Source: Exiguobacterium undae DSM 14481 (GTDB lineage: Bacteria > Bacillota > Bacilli > Exiguobacteriales > Exiguobacteriaceae). From it: DNA of 64,000 nucleotides. How positions within the stretch are numbered: the first letter of the stretch is position 1; the number at the start of each line of letters is the position of its first letter. Made by a program: the position numbers and the translations under genes. Positions 17,371-24,695 of the stretch are shown piece after piece. The DNA lies in the NCBI RefSeq assembly GCF_000620805.1, contig NZ_KK211187.1, positions 1,598,398 through 1,662,397 on the forward strand, in the 5' to 3' direction. The notes under the pieces are model-generated. The model worked only from the letters and a program-made list of their open reading frames with translations, was not told the DNA's origin and searched no databases.

Positions 17371-17443
17371 GTCCGGAGGGGTCCATTTCGAGCGTTCGGT
17401 ATGCTACACTTTTGGTAATAATTAGTCTTGAGGAGGAAATACG

Positions 17444-17791
17444 ATGACGAAACATCGGTTGTACACGACAGCGTTTTCGAGTGTCTATCCGCTTTACGTA
17501 ACAAAAGCGGAACGCAAGGGTCGGACGAAACAGGAAGTCGATACGATCATTTGCTGGCTGACCGGTTACTCCGAGCAACAACTCGCAACGCTGGCAACAG
17601 ATCAGACAACATTCGAAGCCTTTTTTGCGGAGGCGCCGGACATGCAGGAACGGCGATTGTTAATCAAAGGTGTCGTCTGCGGCGTCCGGGTCGAAAATGT
17701 CGAAGATCCGTTGATGCGGGAAATCCGCTATCTCGATAAGTTGATTGATGAACTGGCAAAAGGAAAAGCGTTCGAAAAAATCTTACGGTAA
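17444..17791 (+). CDS. DUF2200-family protein
   Basis: The 115-residue protein matches my knowledge of DUF2200: [15 protein letters not shown] near the start, K-A-E-R-K-G-R-T-K-x-E-V-D, W-L-T-G-Y, then [11 protein letters not shown] and [17 protein letters not shown] at the end. No function is established. GAGGAGG lies eight bases before the ATG. A 59-residue membrane protein gene follows after 23 bases, probably in the same transcript. Confidence 0.9.
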   Translation: MTKHRLYTTAFSSVYPLYVTKAERKGRTKQEVDTIICWLTGYSEQQLATLATDQTTFEAFFAEAPDMQERRLLIKGVVCGVRVENVEDPLMREIRYLDKLIDELAKGKAFEKILR

Positions 17792-17814
17792 GAATCGAAG
17801 GAGGAAAACATCGT

Positions 17815-17994
17815 ATGCTGACTACCATTGCGTCACTCTTCGCTCTCGTCACGATGTTAATGAGCGGTGTTTACGGTTATGTCTATTTTCAAAAAAAACA
17901 AGAAGGCATCCCGCTTTCTCCCCGCACGAAAGCGGTCTTTACCTCGTTGATCATCATCTTCGGTACGGCGTCACTTCTGATCACTCAGTACTAA
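17815..17994 (+). CDS. 59-residue two-helix membrane protein
   Basis: ATG 17815 to TAA 17994 encodes 59 residues with GAAGGAGGAAAAC at ideal distance. Helix 1 covers I-A-S-L-F-A-L-V-T-M-L-M-S-G and helix 2 covers V-F-T-S-L-I-I-I-F-G-T-A, joined by a short basic loop with P-L-S-P-R-T-K. It is probably co-transcribed with the DUF2200 gene. Function unknown. Confidence 0.75.
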   Translation: MLTTIASLFALVTMLMSGVYGYVYFQKKQEGIPLSPRTKAVFTSLIIIFGTASLLITQY

Positions 17995-17995
17995 A

Positions 17996-18032
17996 AAAAA
18001 CCGGACACCTCAGGCAGGTGTCCGGTTCTTCT
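17996..18032 (-). terminator. Terminator of the alpha/beta hydrolase gene (minus), shared
   Basis: AACCGGACACCT pairs with AGGTGTCCGGTT; the minus-strand reading ends in an uninterrupted T8 run. It also lies directly behind the 59-residue ORF on the plus strand. Confidence 0.85.
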
Positions 18033-18043
18033 GTCTGCTCTCG

Positions 18044-18748
18044 TTAAAAGCGCTCATCCAACCAAACGAAGATGTCCGCTATCATCTGATCCGACACGGT
18101 ATGGTTGATGAAGGGATATTTGAAAAACGTCAAATCGTTGTTCGTTCCAACAGACTGCTGGACATAGTGTTCTTGCGTTTCAATCGGAATGACTGCATCG
18201 CGTTGTCCATGTACGAATAACGTTGGTGTAGACTGTTTTTGCAGGACAGGATCATACGCCTGCAAGCGTCGTTCTTCTTCCGCCGTTAAATCGTCTCTTT
18301 TGTCACGGCTTCGGAAAAGCTGTTCCGAAAAGAGGAAGGAGCCGGACCCGTTGATGTTAACCACCCCTGCGCTACCGTTGTGTTTAGCAGCAGCTCCGCT
18401 TGCGATGAATCCTCCCATCGAGACACCAAGCCAAATGATGTCCTCTCTTGGAACGTTCAGCTGCTGAATGAGTGTGCTCGATTCCTCGATGCTTTGAAAC
18501 ACGACTTCCCAAAAGTGATGTTCGACGACGCCCGGGTTAAAATACGTTGCTAACGCATCACGGCTGTCATGCAGGTGGAGTTCCGGTACAATGACGGTAA
18601 ATCCTTTATCAGCAAGCATACCGGCAAATTCCTCGTATTTGGTAACACTTGATCCCCAGCCATGATATAAACAAATCGTTTTACGGTATTTTTGATGTTT
18701 GGCTGGATATGTCCGGATCGACAGAACGGAATCATTTAATGTGCGCAT
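18044..18748 (-). CDS. Alpha/beta hydrolase (esterase-like)
   Basis: The 234-residue protein has the alpha/beta-hydrolase fold. The nucleophile elbow is W-L-G-V-S-M-G-G-F and the oxyanion region is Y-H-G-W-G-S. The acid lies in V-H-G-Q-R-D-A-V-I-P and the catalytic His in F-I-N-H-T-V-S-D. F-V-H-G-x-x-D-x-x-I-P is typical of esterases and dienelactone-hydrolase relatives. AAAAGGAGACATACAG before ATG 18748 decides the start. It is divergent from the metalloprotease gene, with inverted repeats between them. Confidence 0.88.
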   Translation of the reverse strand: MRTLNDSVLSIRTYPAKHQKYRKTICLYHGWGSSVTKYEEFAGMLADKGFTVIVPELHLHDSRDALATYFNPGVVEHHFWEVVFQSIEESSTLIQQLNVPREDIIWLGVSMGGFIASGAAAKHNGSAGVVNINGSGSFLFSEQLFRSRDKRDDLTAEEERRLQAYDPVLQKQSTPTLFVHGQRDAVIPIETQEHYVQQSVGTNNDLTFFKYPFINHTVSDQMIADIFVWLDERF

Positions 18749-18764
18749 CTGTATGTCTCCTTTT

Positions 18765-18801
18765 CGATTTAGATGTAAATCGATTACAACTATGTAAGTT
18801 G
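18765..18801. promoter_or_regulatory. Two adjacent inverted repeats in a divergent promoter region
   Basis: CGATTTA (18765-18771) pairs with TAAATCG (18776-18782) across 4 bases, and CAACT (18787-18791) pairs with AGTTG (18797-18801) across 5. They sit between divergent starts, in a position typical of operators. Confidence 0.45.
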
Positions 18802-18850
18802 CATGAATTATCCATTTTTTGTTATGTTTGTGAACGAGAGGAGGAGAAAC

Positions 18851-19321
18851 ATACACTTACTCTGGTTCAATCTGATCATGTTTTGCTTTTACTTCCCCAG
18901 CCTGATTCTGCACGAATACGGGCATGCGATCGTCGGCCGCCTGATTGGTCTGAGGCTAAAATCAGTTTCGATCGGGAAAGGCGAACCCTTCTTACGCATC
19001 GGTCATTTTTCCGTCGCCCGAAAGCAATTTTGGGAGGGATTCTACCAATCTCACCCGTCAGAGATTCCGCGCCGTCGCGGACAACGAGCAGCGATGTTAC
19101 TCGGTGGAGTTGGTGCCAACTTTATCGGTGGTGTATTCGTCTTTATTCTAAGTCAGCTCTTTCCAAGCCCAATTATGCATCTGTTGGCTCTGCCCTTCAT
19201 TCAGATGTCAGTCATTTTCGTCCTGTTAAATCTGATTCCGATCCGCTTGACAAGTGGTGTTTCAAGCGACGGACTGCAGTTGAAGCAACTGTTTTTCAAC
19301 AAAAATCAACGAATATCCTGA
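18851..19321 (+). CDS. M50-type (site-2-protease-like) membrane metalloprotease
   Basis: The roughly 157-residue protein has the zinc motif H-E-Y-G-H at the end of its first hydrophobic helix. A G-A-N-F-I-G-G segment lies in the middle, and N-L-I-P-I-R...S-D-G fits the third-helix N-x-P-D-G zinc-ligand motif of S2P proteases. It is a small core-only member, so it would cut a transmembrane substrate. The start is odd: GAGAGGAGGAG ends a few bases before ATA at 18851, exactly where the first helix should begin. No ATG, GTG or TTG in this frame has a ribosome site; ATG 18803 and 18824 lie upstream of the Shine-Dalgarno, and ATG 18878 would cut off half the helix. Confidence 0.72.
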   Translation: MHLLWFNLIMFCFYFPSLILHEYGHAIVGRLIGLRLKSVSIGKGEPFLRIGHFSVARKQFWEGFYQSHPSEIPRRRGQRAAMLLGGVGANFIGGVFVFILSQLFPSPIMHLLALPFIQMSVIFVLLNLIPIRLTSGVSSDGLQLKQLFFNKNQRIS

Positions 19322-19335
19322 CAGGAGTTGAGTTC

Positions 19336-19536
19336 ATGTTAAAACCATTGCTGTTCGCAAGTAGTCTACTGCTCGTCGGATGTACTTCCGAGCAACCGAA
19401 AACCGTTCCGTGGGGTGAAAATACACCGGCTCAAATCGAGCGGCTGAAAGCCAATGGCATCGAGTTTACAGTCAAGGGCGACCAATTACTGATCCCGCAA
19501 GATCAGGTCGATCAAGCGACAAAGTGTTGTACTTGA
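19336..19536 (+). CDS. Small lipoprotein
   Basis: The 66-residue protein has signal peptide and lipobox L-L-V-G-C, then a polar stretch with W-G-E-N-T-P-A-Q-I-E-R-L and a Cys pair near the end. ACAGGAG precedes ATG 19336. It follows the metalloprotease by 14 bases, so it is an operon partner and could be a substrate or partner of it; that is inference only. Confidence 0.72.
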   Translation: MLKPLLFASSLLLVGCTSEQPKTVPWGENTPAQIERLKANGIEFTVKGDQLLIPQDQVDQATKCCT

Positions 19537-19545
19537 TGAAAAGAT

Positions 19546-19588
19546 ATAGCGGCCACTCCTAGACAAATCAGGAACCAGCCGCTATTTT
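19546..19588. terminator. Terminator between convergent genes
   Basis: ATAGCGGC pairs with GCCGCTAT over a long loop and is followed by TTTTG. Confidence 0.6.
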
Positions 19589-19596
19589 GTATTGAT

Positions 19597-20085
19597 TTAA
19601 GAATCGGACTGATCCAGTTCTTTTTGTGTCCGGCGTAATGAGATTTTTGTGAAGACCCATTCGTACAGTTGCAAGAATGCGATTACGACAACGAATGTCG
19701 CCAGTACTTTCAACCAGTCATTTAAAGTGTCCGGCATCCCGCGCAGGAAAAGCATGACGATTGCAAAAAAGAGACCGCCGGTAAGGTGTGTCCAAAAATG
19801 TTGTTTCATTTTCTTCTTGAAACTGCGTTCGTCATCGACTTCCGTATCATAAACCCCTTCTAGTGCCATTTTCGCTAACGCATATAAGACATATACGATG
19901 ACATAGACAAGACTGGCTCCCCAATGTGAAGCCGGACGGTCCAAAATGAATCCCCGGACAATCAGGTCAAGCATCGCCAGGACGACGATAAACAGTCCGG
20001 CCTGATGAAACGCCCGCAACTCCCTCATCTGTGTCCGTTCATCCGCTACAGTTTCAATCCCTAACCATTGTTTTAACTTATTCAT
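19597..20085 (-). CDS. Four-helix membrane protein paired with an XRE regulator
   Basis: The 162-residue protein has four hydrophobic helices: A-G-L-F-I-V-V-L-A-M-L-D-L-I, A-S-L-V-Y-V-I-V-Y-V-L-Y, G-G-L-F-F-A-I-V-M-L-F and V-L-A-T-F-V-V-V-I-A. A charged K-K-K-M-K-Q loop joins helices 2 and 3. It resembles the DUF6773-type membrane proteins that in Firmicutes are regularly encoded after a small XRE regulator. Here the regulator gene overlaps it by eight bases. Function unknown. Confidence 0.75.
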   Translation of the reverse strand: MNKLKQWLGIETVADERTQMRELRAFHQAGLFIVVLAMLDLIVRGFILDRPASHWGASLVYVIVYVLYALAKMALEGVYDTEVDDERSFKKKMKQHFWTHLTGGLFFAIVMLFLRGMPDTLNDWLKVLATFVVVIAFLQLYEWVFTKISLRRTQKELDQSDS

Positions 20086-20286
20086 CGGCTTCCTCCCAAA
20101 ATAGCGTATTTAAATCAGTGTGCAACGCATAGGCAATCTCAAGACACAGCTTCAGGCTCGGATTAAATTTACGCGCTTCAATCAGGGCAATAGTTTGACG
20201 TGTCACCTTCACACGATCGGCCAATTGTTGTTGCGTCCATCCTTGTTCCATTCGTTTTGATTTCATCGGACTCATGCTTGGACTCA
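20078..20286 (-). CDS. Small XRE-family (Cro/CI-type) HTH regulator
   Basis: The protein of about 69 residues is almost entirely one HTH_3 domain: M-E-Q-G-W-T-Q-Q-Q-L-A-D-R-V then T-R-Q-T-I-A-L-I-E-A-R-K-F-N-P-S-L, the YozG/YgzD-like subfamily. AGGTGAG favours ATG 20286 over GTG 20296; a tandem M-S-P repeat makes the exact start ambiguous. It probably represses its own operon with the membrane partner gene. Confidence 0.88.
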
Positions 20287-20398
20287 TGTTACTCACCTAC
20301 TTCAAAGATTTTCCTTTTTCAGTATGTCATATATAGTTAACATATGCAATGTATAAATGACATTCTTCTGATCATAAACTGATTCTATGATTTACTTT

Positions 20399-21161
20399 TT
20401 AATAAAATTCATACAATCCATTATCGAAATAGCGGAATGTTTCTTCTGAGATTGGTGGAAATCCATATCCGGAATAGAACGCATCAAGCATCTGGATATC
20501 CTTTCGAAAAGATCGTGTCGCCAAGGCTTCATCGTAGCGGGGATCGCCGACCGTCATTCCGGCTACATCGATAAATGCAACGATTGCGTTGTCTCGGACC
20601 AACAGATTGTCCGTCGTACAATCTCCGTGTATTCACGTCTCCGGAACAGGTTCCGGCTGCTTGGTGGATAACGCGTTAAGTAACTCGCTTGAACCACTTG
20701 TCCATCCCTGTTTAATATAGTGATCGGCTTGAAGCAGCTGTTTATTCAGCCAGTCTTTTGAAGAATGGGTGGAGCTAGTCTCCCTCGTATGAAGCTGTCG
20801 GAGGAACCGTCCAAATGCACGAATCAGCTCAAGACGCTGCAGTTCGGAAGCATTCGCCAGTGCCGTTGTCAACGTCTCACCTGCTATGTAGGACATCAGT
20901 AAATAAGCCTGTTGCTCGTCTTCCATATAATCAATATAAGTCGGGATATTGATATGTTGTGACTTGAACGTCTGCATCACTGTCGCTTCCTGCGCCAACC
21001 ACTCGCGGTATCGGGGTAAGCTTGCCTGTTTGAGGATATAGGTCCCGTTTAACGTTTTTACGTAGTAGACGACGGCTGTTCCCCCCCTGCGCGGCAACGG
21101 GATGGATCGAATGGATCAAACCGACTTGTTGTTCAATTCGTTGTTTAATAGAAACGTTCAT
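20399..21161 (-). pseudogene. Aminoglycoside-phosphotransferase-family gene, disrupted twice
   Basis: Read in minus sense, ATG 21161 opens a frame reading M-N-V-S-I-K-Q-R-I-E-Q-Q. It runs to a seven-base C tract at 21081-21087 (G7 on the coding strand), where the frame is lost; with six G it would read A-A-Q-G-G-T-A-V-V-Y-Y-V-K and continue. The kinase body follows (Y-I-L-K-Q-A, L-L-M-S-Y-I-A-G-E). A TGA at 20633-20635 lies exactly before I-H-G-D-C-T-T-D-N-L, the catalytic motif, after which the same frame continues through F-I-D-V-A-G to TAA at 20399. Two independent lesions make loss of function likely. It overlaps the upstream Lrp gene by four bases. Confidence 0.85.
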
Positions 21162-21601
21162 ATCAAAATCCCATCTCCGACCGTAAACGCCTTAAACGCG
21201 ACGGGTGACGACAACCGGATCCAGGTCGACGGTTTTCCGTACTTCATCGAAGCATCGATAAACGTTTCCAGTGTCTTGACGGACGGCGTATACAATTTGA
21301 CCATGAAGTTAAACGTTCCGGCGAGCCGGTGGCACTCGACGACATCCGGATGGTCTTTGCAAAACGCGATAAACGCGTCGCATCGCGTATCTTCGAACAT
21401 CAAAATCGCCATGATGGTTTTTTCAAGCGCAACAGGATTGATGACGGCACGGTATCCTTCGATGACACCACGGTCCTCGAGTTTCTTGACGCGTTCGTTG
21501 ACGGCAGGCGTCGAAAGACCCACCGTTTTACCGAGTTCCGTCCATGACATCCGCCCGTCTGCCTGCAACGCCCGGATAATTTCGTGATCAATTTCGTCCA
21601 T
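21158..21601 (-). CDS. Lrp/AsnC-family transcriptional regulator
   Basis: The 147-residue protein has an N-terminal winged helix-turn-helix (L-D-x-x-D/E-I-I-R-A-L-Q-A-D-G-R; G-L-S-T-P-A-V-N-E-R-V-K-K-L) and a C-terminal RAM/AsnC ligand-binding domain (A-G-T-F-N-F-M-V-K). AGGAGG precedes the ATG. It overlaps the start of the phosphotransferase pseudogene, which may once have been its co-transcribed target. The effector, probably an amino acid, cannot be told from sequence. Confidence 0.92.
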   Translation of the reverse strand: MDEIDHEIIRALQADGRMSWTELGKTVGLSTPAVNERVKKLEDRGVIEGYRAVINPVALEKTIMAILMFEDTRCDAFIAFCKDHPDVVECHRLAGTFNFMVKLYTPSVKTLETFIDASMKYGKPSTWIRLSSPVAFKAFTVGDGILI

Positions 21602-21751
21602 TTCCCTAACCTCCTAATATTATGAAGACATATCTTAAAATTACCATTCATTTTCAGGTGAAGCTACTGAAAAACAAACAAAACCAGCTGTCCGGTCCCG
21701 TTTTTCTTTCGTACAATGAAGACAGATCAAACGAGACGTGAGGTGAACGAC

Positions 21752-21910
21752 ATGCAGGCAACAAATTGCACCCGCTGTGCGGAGACATTTGAAGATGGTC
21801 AGGAAACGTACCACTGTTCGCACAACTGTACCTTTTGCAAAGAGTGTACCGAGACGATGAATTCGATTTGTCAAAATTGCGGAGAAACATTAGTCCGGGT
21901 AGAACAGTAA
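21752..21910 (+). CDS. DUF1272 zinc-ribbon-like protein
   Basis: The 52-residue protein has eight Cys in C-x2-C pairs (C-T-R-C, C-S-H-N-C-T-F-C-K-E-C, C-Q-N-C), the pattern of DUF1272, a small predicted metal-binding family. AGGTGA before ATG 21752 decides the start; the ATG at 21716 is too early. Function unknown. Confidence 0.88.
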   Translation: MQATNCTRCAETFEDGQETYHCSHNCTFCKECTETMNSICQNCGETLVRVEQ

Positions 21911-21920
21911 TACATACAGC

Positions 21921-21957
21921 AAGGGAGCGGATCATTGGAATCCGCTCCCTCCTTTCG
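21921..21957. terminator. Bidirectional terminator
   Basis: GGGAGCGGAT pairs with ATCCGCTCCC around a seven-base loop. It serves the DUF1272 gene and the convergent DUF4188 gene. Confidence 0.85.
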
Positions 21958-22422
21958 TTATTCACGTGTCGACACCTTGCGTTCGGCCAACCGGTCCTTC
22001 GCCTGTTCCTGATGTTTCTGAATCGTACTTTCTCCGACCGCTTTTGCCAGTCCCCGCGTCGGCAGATTGACATACATCGTCTCGTAATTGCTGATTTCAA
22101 ACGTCTCATGGAAAATCCCGACGGCATGACTTGCCCGGGCCGACTGATTAAACTGTTTCCACGCTGTCAGGTGACGGTTGCCGTGCGAATAGGCAATCAG
22201 AGCGTCGGAGGAACGCCAATACTGAATCAACGTGACTGACCGCCAACCGACGAGCATCTCATGCGACAACAAACCGACCTGCTGTTCATAACATTCCTTG
22301 ATCATCGGTGTCATCGCCTGAACGGCCGGTAACCATTTCTGGACCGCTCGCAGACGGTTAATCCGTAACCCGATGATAAATACGACGACGTCTTCATTCG
22401 GTGTCGCGATCACGCGTTTCAT
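21958..22422 (-). CDS. DUF4188-family (monooxygenase-like) protein
   Basis: The 154-residue protein resembles DUF4188: V-V-V-F-I-I-G-L-R-I-N, L-P-A-V-Q-A-M, S-V-T-L-I-Q-Y-W-R-S, L-x-A-Y-S-H-G-x-x-H and V-G-I-F-H-E-T-F, a dimeric alpha/beta-barrel-like fold related to heme-degrading or ABM monooxygenases. AAGGAGG before ATG 22422 decides the start. It overlaps the PadR gene by 29 bases and is co-transcribed with it, so it is likely the gene PadR controls. Confidence 0.82.
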   Translation of the reverse strand: MKRVIATPNEDVVVFIIGLRINRLRAVQKWLPAVQAMTPMIKECYEQQVGLLSHEMLVGWRSVTLIQYWRSSDALIAYSHGNRHLTAWKQFNQSARASHAVGIFHETFEISNYETMYVNLPTRGLAKAVGESTIQKHQEQAKDRLAERKVSTRE

Positions 22423-22960
22423 CGTCTTTTCCTCCTTCAAGTGTCTGAATCGACGCAGCACACCATTCGAGCAAGGCTTGTGTCTTCCGTTTACCGTAAT
22501 CGAGCGTCAACAGCCAATACATTGCTTCGTTTGTTTCAGGAGAGGCACGAATCGTTTGTTCAATCATGTGGTACGTCTCCAACCGTTCCCGGAGCAGAGC
22601 GGCATGCTGGTCAATTTTTTGAATCGTCGTTTCTTTTGACTCATGACGGGCAAAATAAAGCTTCAGCAACAGTTCATTCCGCTGAACCGGCAGTTCGGTC
22701 GTCGGCTCCTCGACCCAGCGCCTGAGGGCGGCCTCTCCGTCCGGCGTCAAAATGAATGTCTTCCGGTCGTCCCCTTCACTCGTCTCTTCAATTAGTCCCT
22801 CTTGCGCCAACGTCTTCAACATCGGATAGACCTGTCCGAAGCTGATCTTCCAAAAGTGATTGAGACTTGTATCAATCGTATGCTTCATTTCGTAGCCTGA
22901 CGTACAACCGCTCGCAAGCAGCCCTAAAATCGCATACCGGGTCATGTTTTCTTTTGGCAT
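22394..22960 (-). CDS. PadR-family transcriptional regulator
   Basis: The 188-residue protein has an N-terminal winged helix (Y-A-I-L-G-L-L-A-S-G, S-G-Y-E-M-K, F-G-Q-V-Y-P-M-L-K-T-L-A-Q-E-G-L-I) and a C-terminal Vir_act_alpha_C helical domain, the two-domain PadR-s1 class. ATAGGAG precedes the ATG. Two tandem palindromes lie 12 bases upstream and probably are its operator, which would regulate itself and the DUF4188 gene and perhaps the divergent ABC operon. Confidence 0.92.
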   Translation of the reverse strand: MPKENMTRYAILGLLASGCTSGYEMKHTIDTSLNHFWKISFGQVYPMLKTLAQEGLIEETSEGDDRKTFILTPDGEAALRRWVEEPTTELPVQRNELLLKLYFARHESKETTIQKIDQHAALLRERLETYHMIEQTIRASPETNEAMYWLLTLDYGKRKTQALLEWCAASIQTLEGGKDDETRDRDTE

Positions 22961-22972
22961 CGGTTTCTCCTA

Positions 22973-22999
22973 TATCTTTTAGATAGTATCTTTTAGATA
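22973..22999. promoter_or_regulatory. Tandem palindromic operator, probable PadR site
   Basis: TATCTTTTAGATA occurs twice, at 22973-22985 and 22987-22999, a 14-base period. Each copy has TATCT/AGATA arms. The pair lies between padR-type and ABC operons that diverge here. Confidence 0.65.
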
Positions 23000-23049
23000 T
23001 ATATTCCCGGTCTTTCAGTTACTAAACGAATATTCAGAATTTTTAACAG

Positions 23050-23078
23050 TTGATTTCATTTCTTTCACCAAGTATGTT
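23050..23078 (+). promoter_or_regulatory. Promoter of the ABC-2 operon
   Basis: TTGATT at 23050-23055, a 17-base spacer, TATGTT at 23073-23078, 33 bases before the start codon. Confidence 0.6.
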
Positions 23079-23110
23079 ACCCTATTTACAATTATTAACA
23101 AAGGAGGTTC

Positions 23111-23833
23111 ATGATGCACGCGATTCAAAGTTACTTCATCCTGTATTTAAAAATCATGGTGACGGACAAAATCCCTTTTTTGTGGACGATCGGACTGCCG
23201 CTTGTGCTCGCACTGGCGTATGGCACCCAAAATGACTTTACATATGCCGACTTCCTGTCCTTCATCCCGCTGTTCTGGGGCTATATCATCTTATCGACGT
23301 ACTTGAACGGAATCGGACTCCAACTGGCCCGGATGCGGGAACGAGGGTTGATGAAAACCTATATCATGATTTCCGGAGATAAGCTGAGCTGTATTCTTGC
23401 GATGATTCTTGTCCAAGTCGTGTTCGCCGCGGTCAGTCTCGTCTTCTTTACGGTGACGGTGTCGCTCGTGACAGGCTTCTTTTCGTTTCAACTGATCGGT
23501 CTTTCCCTGCTCGTCCTGCTCGGCAGCCTGCCGCTCGCTTTTGCGAGTACATTGCTGACACTTGTGCCGTTTAAGATCTCCAGCATGGCGACACTTGCCA
23601 ATATCGTCATGTATCCGTTGTTTTTAGTGTCGACCCGCCAGAGCGAGCAGTGGTTCAGTTACTTAAATCCGTTTTATACGATCCGTCAGTTGTCGTTTGA
23701 GATCCTTCACTTTTTCAAAGACCTCGATGTGTCAGTCGACGGACTGACTTTGCTGTTGGCGCTGATTCTTTATCTGCTGAGCGGTCTTTTCGCCATCAAA
23801 CGTTTTAACTTATTGTCCATCTTGACCCGTTAA
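23111..23833 (+). CDS. ABC-2-type transporter permease
   Basis: The 240-residue protein has six predicted helices and the ABC2 membrane layout. It has an N-terminal amphipathic stretch, a long second helix region P-L-F-W-G-Y-I-I-L-S-T-Y-L and a central helix pair around I-L-A-M-I-L-V-Q-V-V-F. F-S-Y-L-N-P-F-Y-T-I-R lies before the last helix. AAGGAGG precedes ATG-ATG at 23111/23114. The ATPase follows after 11 bases; together they form a minimal exporter for an unknown, probably hydrophobic or peptide, substrate. Confidence 0.83.
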   Translation: MMHAIQSYFILYLKIMVTDKIPFLWTIGLPLVLALAYGTQNDFTYADFLSFIPLFWGYIILSTYLNGIGLQLARMRERGLMKTYIMISGDKLSCILAMILVQVVFAAVSLVFFTVTVSLVTGFFSFQLIGLSLLVLLGSLPLAFASTLLTLVPFKISSMATLANIVMYPLFLVSTRQSEQWFSYLNPFYTIRQLSFEILHFFKDLDVSVDGLTLLLALILYLLSGLFAIKRFNLLSILTR

Positions 23834-23844
23834 GGAGGAAACCC

Positions 23845-24576
23845 ATGTTTGTTCAACACCTGCAATTTGCTTATCCAAAGTCCCGTGCGTTATTACATGA
23901 CGTGACGTTTACGCTACAACCAAACAAGCTCAATGTGTTGATTGGCATGAACGGCTCCGGGAAAACCACTTTATTTGACTGTATGACGGGTGCCTTGCGT
24001 CCGCAGGCAGGTGACATTGCCCTGCCGGACCAATCCGATATCCTCTATCTGACGCAATCCATCTATTATTCCGATGAATTAAAGGGAAAGGACGTCGCCT
24101 ATTTCATCGGTCGGCTCGCCCAACTCACTGATTTTAAAAAACAAACGACCTACAGTGCTTCTTTACAGAGCCGACGCGAAATCGATTTATTCCATCATCT
24201 GTGGCAAATGAAGGTCGGGAAGATGTCGGCTGGCGAAAAGAAATGGTTGTTCGTCACGTTGTTGACGACGATCCCCCGCGCATTGTACATGTTTGATGAA
24301 CCGACGAGCGGTGTGGATCCCGCCACCCGCCTGCACATCATGCGCCGATTCGAAAAGTTGATTGCCGACGGTCGGACCTGTTTGTTTTCGACTCATCAGC
24401 TGCATGACTTATTGCACACGGATGCGCATGTCATTTTCTTGCATGACGGGTCGATTGTCTATGAAGGAGATTTTCAGGACTGGTTACAGACGTTTCAAAC
24501 GAGCGATCCGGACGTCGCGTTCACAAAAATGCTTGACCTCGCAACTGAACCGGAACGTGCCAACACGATGCCTTAA
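23845..24576 (+). CDS. ABC transporter ATP-binding protein with divergent signature motif
   Basis: The 243-residue protein has Walker A G-M-N-G-S-G-K-T-T, Walker B A-L-Y-M-F-D-E-P followed by T-S-G-V-D, and an H-loop in F-S-T-H-Q. The signature is K-M-S-A-G-E-K-K-W rather than LSGGQ; a Gly and the following Glu remain, so activity is plausible. AAGGAGGAAACCC precedes the ATG. It partners the ABC-2 permease. Its stop codon lies within the terminator hairpin. Confidence 0.9.
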   Translation: MFVQHLQFAYPKSRALLHDVTFTLQPNKLNVLIGMNGSGKTTLFDCMTGALRPQAGDIALPDQSDILYLTQSIYYSDELKGKDVAYFIGRLAQLTDFKKQTTYSASLQSRREIDLFHHLWQMKVGKMSAGEKKWLFVTLLTTIPRALYMFDEPTSGVDPATRLHIMRRFEKLIADGRTCLFSTHQLHDLLHTDAHVIFLHDGSIVYEGDFQDWLQTFQTSDPDVAFTKMLDLATEPERANTMP

Positions 24577-24593
24577 GGGAATCGTGTTTTTCT
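24562..24593 (+). terminator. Terminator overlapping the ATPase stop codon
   Basis: AACACGAT (24562-24569) pairs with ATCGTGTT (24581-24588), followed by a T run. Confidence 0.75.
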
Positions 24594-24695
24594 TACATTC
24601 TTGTAAGCTCCTCTTCTTTTTTAGGGCAATGGATTCGTTTCCCTATACACTAATAGAGTTTTCATTTTCCTAAAACAGAACGGGAGTTTTTTGCT

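Noticed and set aside
18649-19536. 295-residue frame covering hydrolase antisense, protease and lipoprotein
   Set aside because: Only the last 66 codons have a ribosome site and a lipobox; the rest is out-of-frame shadow.
20633-20635. TGA inside the phosphotransferase gene as a selenocysteine codon
   Set aside because: There is no sign of a selenocysteine insertion structure, the residue is not a redox position in this family, and an independent frameshift lies upstream.
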